A stretch of DNA of 18,706 nt from Vulcanimicrobiota bacterium (GTDB lineage Bacteria > Vulcanimicrobiota > Vulcanimicrobiia > Vulcanimicrobiales > Vulcanimicrobiaceae), in assembly GCA_019245995.1 (NCBI GenBank), contig JAFAQW010000242.1, positions 1 through 18,706 of the forward strand, in the 5' to 3' direction. The notes under the pieces are model-generated. The model worked only from the letters and a program-made list of their open reading frames with translations, was not told the DNA's origin and did not search any database. Both the position numbers and the translations under genes were made by a program. Of the stretch, positions 13,653-18,706 are shown piece after piece; positions within the stretch are counted from its first letter, which is position 1, and each line of letters opens with the position of its first letter.

Positions 13653-14426
13653 CTATACGGAGAAGTCCGCTCCGTCGTCTGCGAGCTCGACGGTACGATC
13701 AAACCGTTGCTTTGCGGCCGCAACGAGCTCAGGCGGTGAAAATCTCGCCGGGTAATGCGTAAGCGCTAATCGCCGCGCCCCCGCGCGTGACGCCATTTCG
13801 CCCGCCTCATACGCGTTGCAGTGACCGCGTTCGCCCTGCTCGGAGTCCAGGCCAAGCGCCGCTTCGCACAGGAAGAGATCCGCGCCGCGGGCATGCTCGA
13901 CCACCGAATCGCACGGCGCGGTGTCTGCCGAATACGTAAGCGTTTTCCCGTTATGCTCCACGCGGATGGCGTACGCCGAGACGAAGTGTTGCGTGCGTGC
14001 GAACGTTATGCGCAGCTGGCCGACGAACAACGGCACGGCCGGCTCGTATTCGTGGATGACGTACGCGTCGTCGAAAAAGGAGCGGCGGCCGCCTTCGCTG
14101 ATGAGCGTGCTCAACGTTGAGAGGACCTCGATTCCGCCCGGCGGCAGCCAGAGCGGCATGGGGTCCGTGCGAGTTCTCTCGCCGTATTTCAGCCCGTGGC
14201 GCAGCGCCACAAGATCGAAAAAGTGGTCCGGATGCATATGCGAGATGAGGATCGCGTCCACGGCGGCATACTCCGCGGCACACTGCAGCTTACCGGCGGC
14301 GCCGCTGCCGATGTCGAGAACGACGGCTGAGCCGGGGGCCCGAACGAGATAGCAGCTATTGGCGCCGCCCGGACGCGGCATCGCCGGACTCGACCCGACG
14401 ACCTGCAGCCCTAGGCTGTCGTTCAA
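13653..14426 (-). CDS. MBL-fold metallo-hydrolase (RNase Z/phosphodiesterase-like)
   Basis: Metallo-beta-lactamase-fold hydrolase of 257 aa. Zinc ligands are His63-x-His65-x-Asp67-His68 (SHMHPDH), His147 (TQHFVSAYAI), Asp168 (YSADTAP) and His224 (LTHYPA). The start LGLQVVGSSPAMPRPGGANSCYLV and the SADTAP/LTHYPARF ends fit the RNase Z/cyclic-phosphodiesterase-like group. The long flexible arm of true tRNase Z is not evident, so the substrate is open. I chose TTG 14426, which overlaps the stop of the upstream peroxiredoxin gene (TTGA), because it puts the protein right at the first beta strand; a GTG at 14480 would add 18 basic residues read from inside the other gene. The pair is probably one operon. 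Confidence 0.85.
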   Translation of the reverse strand: MNDSLGLQVVGSSPAMPRPGGANSCYLVRAPGSAVVLDIGSGAAGKLQCAAEYAAVDAILISHMHPDHFFDLVALRHGLKYGERTRTDPMPLWLPPGGIEVLSTLSTLISEGGRRSFFDDAYVIHEYEPAVPLFVGQLRITFARTQHFVSAYAIRVEHNGKTLTYSADTAPCDSVVEHARGADLFLCEAALGLDSEQGERGHCNAYEAGEMASRAGARRLALTHYPARFSPPELVAAAKQRFDRTVELADDGADFSV

Positions 14427-14839
14427 GGCACCGATGCCAAGACGTCCTCGGCGTGCTCGTTGACGTTCACCTTCGGCCACACTTTCGTGATTCGGCCGCC
14501 TTCGTCAAACAAGAACGTGGTCCGCGCGTTCACGCCAAACGCTTTGTAGAGTTGCGATTCCGTATCGGCCAATAGGGTGAACGGGATGGAAAATTTCTTC
14601 TTGAAGCGCTGATGCGACTCGACCGAGTCGCGGCTCACGCCCACGACCCGCGCGTTCTTCCTTTGAAACTCGGCGTACATGTCGCGGAACTGCGAGGCCT
14701 GGCTCGTGCAGCCGGGCGTGTCGTCCTTGGGGTAAAAGTACAGCACCAGGGGCGTCCCCAACAGGTCCTTCGTCGCTATCGTATTTCCGTTGTCGTCGAG
14801 CACGCTAATCGACGGCATGGAATCGCCCTCGCCAAGCAT
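14423..14839 (-). CDS. bcp: Bcp/PrxQ-type peroxiredoxin lacking the resolving cysteine
   Basis: Thiol peroxidase that reduces hydrogen peroxide and organic peroxides; 138 aa, somewhat shorter than the usual ~150. The family motif VLYFYPKDDTPGCTSQASQFRD contains the peroxidatic Cys44 with Pro42 and Thr41 of the active site; the downstream Arg (VVGVSRDS region) and the FLFDEGGRI strand are also typical. Most Bcp proteins have a resolving cysteine five residues after the first (TPGCTxExCxF); here that position is Ser49, and there is no other cysteine in the protein, so it must use an external thiol. The start is ATG 14839. The gene diverges from a methyltransferase gene with only 28 bp between the preferred starts. 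Confidence 0.92.
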   Translation of the reverse strand: MLGEGDSMPSISVLDDNGNTIATKDLLGTPLVLYFYPKDDTPGCTSQASQFRDMYAEFQRKNARVVGVSRDSVESHQRFKKKFSIPFTLLADTESQLYKAFGVNARTTFLFDEGGRITKVWPKVNVNEHAEDVLASVP

Positions 14840-14867
14840 TCACTGGTCCTTTCTCGAACGGCGTCGT

Positions 14868-15467
14868 GTGAGCCAGGCCCCTCATTCTCCGCGATTTGCC
14901 GACACCTTTGCGGCGGCACATCCGCTCGCCCAACGGCTCATCGGCCGCCTGGCAAACGATGCGGGTGCCCGCATCTTGGAGATCGGCACCGGGAGCGGCC
15001 GAAACACGCGCGCGCTCCGGGACGCCGGTTTCTCGGTGGTTACTATAAACGACGCTCGCTTCGCATCCCCCGACGCGCCGGCCGCCGGCGCCGATTTCGC
15101 CGCCGCGATCTCCACGCACGCGTTGCTGCACGGCGATTCGGAAACGGTCGCGCACGCGACGCGCCGTATCGCGTGGGCGCTCAAACCTGGCGCTTGGCTC
15201 TACGGCACCTTCGGCTCGTCCCGCGACGCGCGCTTCGGACAGGGCCAACGAATTGACGACTGTACATTCGCGCCGCTCCAGGGCGACGAACGCGGCGTCC
15301 CGCACGTATACTTCAACGAGCGACGTCTCCGCGCGCTACTCGAACCTTACTTCGGCGTCGAATCGCTGGAGGAGCACGACGTCGATCGGGTCGCCGGCTC
15401 GTGGGCGCACCGCGAACGTCCACTCTCGGGCGCGGTCCATTGGTTCGCAACCGCGCGGCGACGCTAG
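14868..15467 (+). CDS. Class I SAM-dependent methyltransferase
   Basis: A 199-aa protein of the Methyltransf_11/25 type. SAM-binding motif I is RILEIGTGSGRNT (about residues 35-47). It is followed by a short acidic-poor loop (VVTINDARFASPDA), a FAAAISTHALLHGD motif IV region and the typical AWALKPGAWLYGTF post-motif strand. The substrate is not identifiable. The usual acidic residue at the end of beta 2 is not obvious, which may lower confidence in SAM binding. GTG 14868 is preferred so that the gene does not overlap the divergent peroxiredoxin; ATG 14817 is an alternative that would overlap it by 23 bp. The last 4 bp overlap the end of thiG on the other strand. Confidence 0.78.
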   Translation: MSQAPHSPRFADTFAAAHPLAQRLIGRLANDAGARILEIGTGSGRNTRALRDAGFSVVTINDARFASPDAPAAGADFAAAISTHALLHGDSETVAHATRRIAWALKPGAWLYGTFGSSRDARFGQGQRIDDCTFAPLQGDERGVPHVYFNERRLRALLEPYFGVESLEEHDVDRVAGSWAHRERPLSGAVHWFATARRR

Positions 15468-16243
15468 CGCGCGGAAATCAACTGCTCCATCGGGCTCGAC
15501 GCGTTGGCGTAGAGGCGCTTTTGCATCCGGCCGGCGAGGAACGACTGCCGGCCCGCGGTCACCGCGTGATTCATCGCCGTCGCCATCAGCACCGGATCTC
15601 GCGCGGAGGCAATGCCGGTGTTCATCAGCACGCCGCCCGCGCCCAACTCCATCGCGATGACGGCGTCCGAAGCGGCGCCGACGCCGGCATCGACGATCAC
15701 CGGTACGTTCGCACGCTCGATGATGATCGCCAGCGAGTACGGATTGCACACTCCGAGCCCACTGCCGATCGGCGCGGCCAGCGGCATCACCGCGGCGCAG
15801 CCTAACTCTTCCAGTTGCTTGCACGCGACCGGGTCGTCGCCGATGTACGGTAGCACGGTGAAGCCTTGGCCGACGAGCTCCTCCGCCGCTTCCAGCGTCT
15901 GGCGAACGTCGGGATGCAGCGTCTGCTCGTCGCCGATGACTTCCAGCTTGATCAGGTCGGTTTCGAGCAGCTCGCGCGCCAGTTGCGCCGTGAGCACCGC
16001 ATCCTTAGCCGTATAGCAGCCGGCGGTATTCGGCAGAATCGCATACCGCTCACGATCGATGTAGTCGAGCAGCGTCCGGCCGTTGGATTGTCCTACGCTG
16101 ATGCGGCGGATCGCGACCGTCACCATAGCAGCGCCGCTCGCGGCGTGCGCCGCCTGCATCACTTCCGGAGAGGGATATTTGCCGGTGCCGACGATGAGGC
16201 GCGAGTCCAACTGGTGCCCACCCAGCGCTAAGCGGTCGTTCAT
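15464..16243 (-). CDS. thiG: ThiG, thiazole synthase
   Basis: Makes the thiazole phosphate ring of thiamin from deoxyxylulose 5-phosphate, dehydroglycine and the ThiS thiocarboxylate. The product is 259 aa, a normal length. Visible features are the N-terminal SRLIVGTGKYPSPEVMQ, the Schiff-base Lys99 in DLIKLEVIGD, PYIGDDPVACKQLEELGCAAVMPLAAPIGSG, and the phosphate-binding PVIVDAGVGAASDA with LGAGGVLMNTGIA. ATG 16243 is preceded by a G-rich stretch, 4 bp after the thiS stop. A longer frame exists upstream but would reread thiS. The glycine needed is supplied as dehydroglycine by ThiO, encoded two genes upstream, implying the aerobic (ThiO) rather than the ThiH route. Confidence 0.97.
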   Translation of the reverse strand: MNDRLALGGHQLDSRLIVGTGKYPSPEVMQAAHAASGAAMVTVAIRRISVGQSNGRTLLDYIDRERYAILPNTAGCYTAKDAVLTAQLARELLETDLIKLEVIGDEQTLHPDVRQTLEAAEELVGQGFTVLPYIGDDPVACKQLEELGCAAVMPLAAPIGSGLGVCNPYSLAIIIERANVPVIVDAGVGAASDAVIAMELGAGGVLMNTGIASARDPVLMATAMNHAVTAGRQSFLAGRMQKRLYANASSPMEQLISAR

Positions 16244-16247
16244 GAAG

Positions 16248-16448
16248 TCAGCCCCCCGCCACTGCCTGGATGATCTCGATGCGGTCGCCATCTTCGATGC
16301 GAGCCGCTTCGTAGTCCGCGCGTCGTACGACCCGTTCGTTTTGCGCGACCGCGACTCCGGAGAGCCTCGACCCGATGCGTTCCAACAACTCGCGCACGGT
16401 CAAGTCTTCGGGTAGTTCTTCTATTCTGCCGTTAATCGAGGCTTTCAC
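16248..16448 (-). CDS. thiS: ThiS, sulfur carrier protein
   Basis: Ubiquitin-fold sulfur carrier, 66 aa, ending in the required Gly-Gly (IIQAVAGG), whose terminal glycine is adenylated by ThiF and turned into the thiocarboxylate used by ThiG. The sequence SINGRIEELPEDLTVRELLERIGSR and VAVAQNERVVRRADYE match the family. The GTG start overlaps the thiO stop (GTGA), and thiG starts 4 bp after its end. ThiF, the activating enzyme, is not in the window. Confidence 0.95.
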   Translation of the reverse strand: MKASINGRIEELPEDLTVRELLERIGSRLSGVAVAQNERVVRRADYEAARIEDGDRIEIIQAVAGG

Positions 16449-17590
16449 GCATAGGTGATTCGGCTCGCGGCCGGACGTTCCGTGCCGAACCGGCCAAGCG
16501 CAAATGGCGCGAGCGGCGCGCAGTTGCCCGTTTCGACCGCATCGGCGATCGAGCGCGCGGTCGCCGGCGCGAGCAGAATGCCGTTGCGATAGTGGCCTGT
16601 CGCCAAGAAAAAGCCCTCGAGCACGGTCGCGCCGAGCACGGGTAGACCGTCGGGGGTGCCCGGCCGCAGCCCGGCCCAACTCTCCGTTACGGTGAACGAT
16701 CCGAGCGCCGGCGCTGCGTCGACCGCGGAATGCAGCAGCGCATGAATTCCCGCGGCCGTGGTGCGTTCGTCGAAGCCGCTCGGCTCGACGGTCGCGCCGA
16801 TGAGGAGGCGACCATCTTCACGCGGCACGAGATACGCACCCGGCACCCAGGTCGCTCGCCGCGCGAATCCGATGGGAACGCTCAGCGCTACCATTTGCCC
16901 CTTGATGGGCTCGACGGGGGGAACGCACGCTGCCGGGACGCCTTCCAATCCCGCGGCCCAAGCGCCGCACGCATTGACCACGACGTCGCAGGCGATGAAT
17001 CCGCCTCCCGTACGAACGCCAAGCACCCGGCGTGAATCGCACTCTAGCGCAATCGAATCGCTGCGCTCGATTCGCACGCCCCGCGCGTTGCAAGCGGCCA
17101 CCAACGCCCGCCCGAACCGGCGGTTATCCACGAAGCCTTCTTGTCGTTTGAGCAGCGCGCCGGCCACCGACGGACTCAACCACGGTTCCGCGGCCAGCGC
17201 GCCGGCGCGGTCCAACACTTCGCACGCGACGGCGCGGGATTGTAGCGACGCGCTCTGTTGCCGCAGGTTAGCAAACTCTTCCGGCCCGAACGCCGCATAC
17301 AGAACTCCCTCGAGACGCAAGTGCGGGTCCACGCCGCTCGCATCCGCAACGCGACGCACGAATGCAGGGTACTCACGCAGCGACGCTTCACAGAGCGTCA
17401 GCAGCGCGTCGTTCGTGATGCGCTCGGTGTAGGGCGCAAGCATCCCCGCGCCGGCCCAGGACGCCGCGCGAGCGGGTTCCGCTCGGTCGAACACGCGGAC
17501 GGCCGCGCCGCGCTCCGCAAGCTCGAATGCGAGCGAAAGGCCGATCAGCCCCGCACCGATCACTACGACGTCTCCACTACGTTCGCGCAT
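16445..17590 (-). CDS. thiO: ThiO, glycine oxidase (FAD-dependent)
   Basis: Flavin enzyme of the D-amino acid oxidase family that oxidises glycine to dehydroglycine for the thiazole ring, using O2. The product is 381 aa, normal for ThiO. It has the FAD-binding Rossmann motif VVVIGAGLIGLSLAFELAERG at residues 8-28, then RAASWAGAGMLAPYTE, which is typical of ThiO, and C-terminal WAGLRPGTPDGLPVLG and TGHYRNGILLAPATARSIAD. ATG 17590 is used; a frame extension to 17842 would run into the upstream gene and is not ThiO-like. It overlaps thiS at its end and starts 23 bp after ETF-QO. Use of O2 supports an aerobic lifestyle. Confidence 0.96.
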   Translation of the reverse strand: MRERSGDVVVIGAGLIGLSLAFELAERGAAVRVFDRAEPARAASWAGAGMLAPYTERITNDALLTLCEASLREYPAFVRRVADASGVDPHLRLEGVLYAAFGPEEFANLRQQSASLQSRAVACEVLDRAGALAAEPWLSPSVAGALLKRQEGFVDNRRFGRALVAACNARGVRIERSDSIALECDSRRVLGVRTGGGFIACDVVVNACGAWAAGLEGVPAACVPPVEPIKGQMVALSVPIGFARRATWVPGAYLVPREDGRLLIGATVEPSGFDERTTAAGIHALLHSAVDAAPALGSFTVTESWAGLRPGTPDGLPVLGATVLEGFFLATGHYRNGILLAPATARSIADAVETGNCAPLAPFALGRFGTERPAASRITYA

Positions 17591-17613
17591 CAAACGCTCG
17601 CGATGCTTTGGAG

Positions 17614-18706
17614 CTACATCCCCGTGTAGACTGGTCCTTCGCCGCCCTGCGGGGGCACCCACGTGATGATCTGATACGGATCGGCGATGTCGCAAGTCTT
17701 GCAGTGAACGCAGTTCGTGAAGTTGATCTGCAGCCGGCCTTCGAAGCGCCCATTCGCGGGCGCGAACATCGGCTCGTAGACGGCCGCCGGACAAAAGTAT
17801 CGGCATGGATTGCCGTACTCGACCGTGCAGCGATCGCGGCAAATGTTGGTGTCGGAGACGATCAGGTGGGACGGTTGGTTCTCTTCGTGCATCGTCCCGC
17901 TGTTGTAGACGTCGGTGAGCTTGTCGAACGTCAGCACGTTATCGATCGTGGCGCGCGGCGTCGGCGGGGGCGCCCAGCCCTTCTTTTCCATTCGCTCGTA
18001 TCCCGGTTCGCCCTTGAGCCGGTCGATGAAGCCGAACCCCGCGCCTCCCGTCAACGTCGAAAGACCTGCATTGAGCAGTCCGCGGAACAATCCGCGCTCG
18101 AAGCCTTGATGGAAATTGCGCGCGGTGCGCAGCTCCGCATACGCCCACGACTCGCGAAAGCGCCGTTCGTAAGCGCCCAGCGTCGCTCCATCGAAACGCT
18201 CCGCAGCCAAGGCGTCCCAGATCGTCTCCGCGGCGAGCATCCCGGATTTCATGCCCAGATGGATGCCCTTCAGACGCATCCCGTTGAGAAAGCCGGCGGA
18301 GTCGCCGATCAGCATCAAGCCGTCGCTGGCGAGTTGCGGCATGGCAAACAGACCGCCTTCCGGAATCGCCTTCGCGCCGTACCGAATGAGCGTCGCGCCC
18401 TGCAACAGCGATCGAATCGCGGGATGTTCCTTGAAACGCTGCAGCTCGTTATGCGGGTCCGTCGTCGGATTCTTGTAGTCGAGCCCCGTGACGAAGCCGA
18501 TGTCGAGCACATTGTCTCGCATGCCGTAAATGAAGCCGCCGCCGAAGGTTTCCCCGGGCAGCGGATATCCGAGCGTATGCACGACGGCGCCGGCCTTGAA
18601 GCGGTCGTCGGGCAGCTGCCAGAGCTCCTTCACGCCGGCGGCATAGACTTGCGGTTCCCGCCCCGCCTCTAAGGGCAATCGCTTCATCGCCTGTTTGGCG
18701 AGCGTT
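17614..18706 (-). CDS. Electron-transfer flavoprotein:quinone oxidoreductase (N-terminal part outside window)
   Basis: Membrane-associated enzyme that passes electrons from ETF (fatty acid and amino acid oxidation) to quinone. The C-terminal ~364 residues are present; the frame is still open at the window edge, where an upstream TLAKQA continues into MKRLPLEAG, so the N-terminal FAD motif lies outside. Visible are PQVYAAGVKELWQLP, a second FAD-contacting stretch SDGLMLIGDSAGFLNGMRLKGIHLGMKSG, and a C-terminal 4Fe-4S ferredoxin-like domain with CPAAVYEP and NCVHCKTCDIADPYQIITWVPPQGGEGP. The end PPQGGEGPVYTGM is characteristic of the family. The thiO gene follows 23 bp later. The FixC branch is less likely because FixC lacks the fused ferredoxin domain. 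Confidence 0.95.
   Translation of the reverse strand, partial: TLAKQAMKRLPLEAGREPQVYAAGVKELWQLPDDRFKAGAVVHTLGYPLPGETFGGGFIYGMRDNVLDIGFVTGLDYKNPTTDPHNELQRFKEHPAIRSLLQGATLIRYGAKAIPEGGLFAMPQLASDGLMLIGDSAGFLNGMRLKGIHLGMKSGMLAAETIWDALAAERFDGATLGAYERRFRESWAYAELRTARNFHQGFERGLFRGLLNAGLSTLTGGAGFGFIDRLKGEPGYERMEKKGWAPPPTPRATIDNVLTFDKLTDVYNSGTMHEENQPSHLIVSDTNICRDRCTVEYGNPCRYFCPAAVYEPMFAPANGRFEGRLQINFTNCVHCKTCDIADPYQIITWVPPQGGEGPVYTGM

Noticed and set aside
13535..13762. Plus-strand 75-aa open frame
   Set aside because: It is made of the palindromic repeats and then runs antisense into the MBL-fold hydrolase; no family features.
17591..17613. TPP riboswitch before thiO
   Set aside because: Only 23 bp separate ETF-QO and thiO, too short for the element, and no CTGAGA-type core is seen there.
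17591..17842. ThiO with an 84-residue N-terminal extension
   Set aside because: The extension reads through the C-terminal ferredoxin domain of ETF-QO out of frame; the FAD motif starts just after ATG 17590.

Overview
The window is a dense, high-GC bacterial chromosomal segment with G/C-rich third codon positions, short intergenic gaps and many 4-14 bp gene overlaps. No rRNA, tRNA, CRISPR array, insertion sequence or phage gene is visible. Gene content (SUF Fe-S operon with SufU, ETF-quinone oxidoreductase, ThiO/ThiS/ThiG thiazole branch, non-canonical EF-G) suggests a free-living aerobic bacterium. The overall style would fit the Eremiobacterota/WPS-2 or a neighbouring poorly cultured phylum, but that placement is a guess and no marker here settles it.

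Layout. (1) 1-3527, plus strand: the 3' part of sufC, then sufD, sufS and sufU, a compact Fe-S assembly operon; sufB would be expected upstream, outside the window. (2) 3532-6218: five proteins of unknown function: a membrane-anchored Pro/Thr/Ala-rich stalk protein and a helical acidic protein (minus), a small protein and a secreted protein that appears to start at a non-canonical ATT (plus), and a 130-aa protein (minus). (3) 6380-13528, plus strand: six tightly packed genes. An ECF sigma factor is followed by a protein that joins a zinc-binding anti-sigma (ZAS-like) domain to a complete O6-alkylguanine-DNA alkyltransferase. Next come a PHP-family metal phosphoesterase carrying a histone-H1-like basic tail, an EF-G-like GTPase, a peptide-binding lipoprotein and a PyrE-type phosphoribosyltransferase. 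(4) 13529-13652: a convergent intergenic region made almost entirely of hairpins. (5) 13653-14839, minus: an MBL-fold hydrolase and a one-cysteine Bcp-type peroxiredoxin. (6) 14868-15467, plus: a SAM methyltransferase. (7) 15464-18706, minus: ETF-QO (cut by the window edge), thiO, thiS, thiG.

The most interesting part is 6300-9282. In usual ECF sigma/ZAS pairs the zinc domain holds the sigma factor and is joined to a sensor or membrane segment. Here the place of the sensor is taken by a DNA-alkylation repair enzyme with all catalytic residues intact. The inferred model is that suicidal alkyl transfer to its cysteine, or DNA engagement, changes the fusion so that it releases the sigma factor. 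This would be an alkylation-response switch analogous in logic, but not in parts, to Ada. The PHP protein with a DNA-binding-like tail next to it would fit a DNA repair role. The fusion is read directly from one uninterrupted frame; the signalling model is inference.
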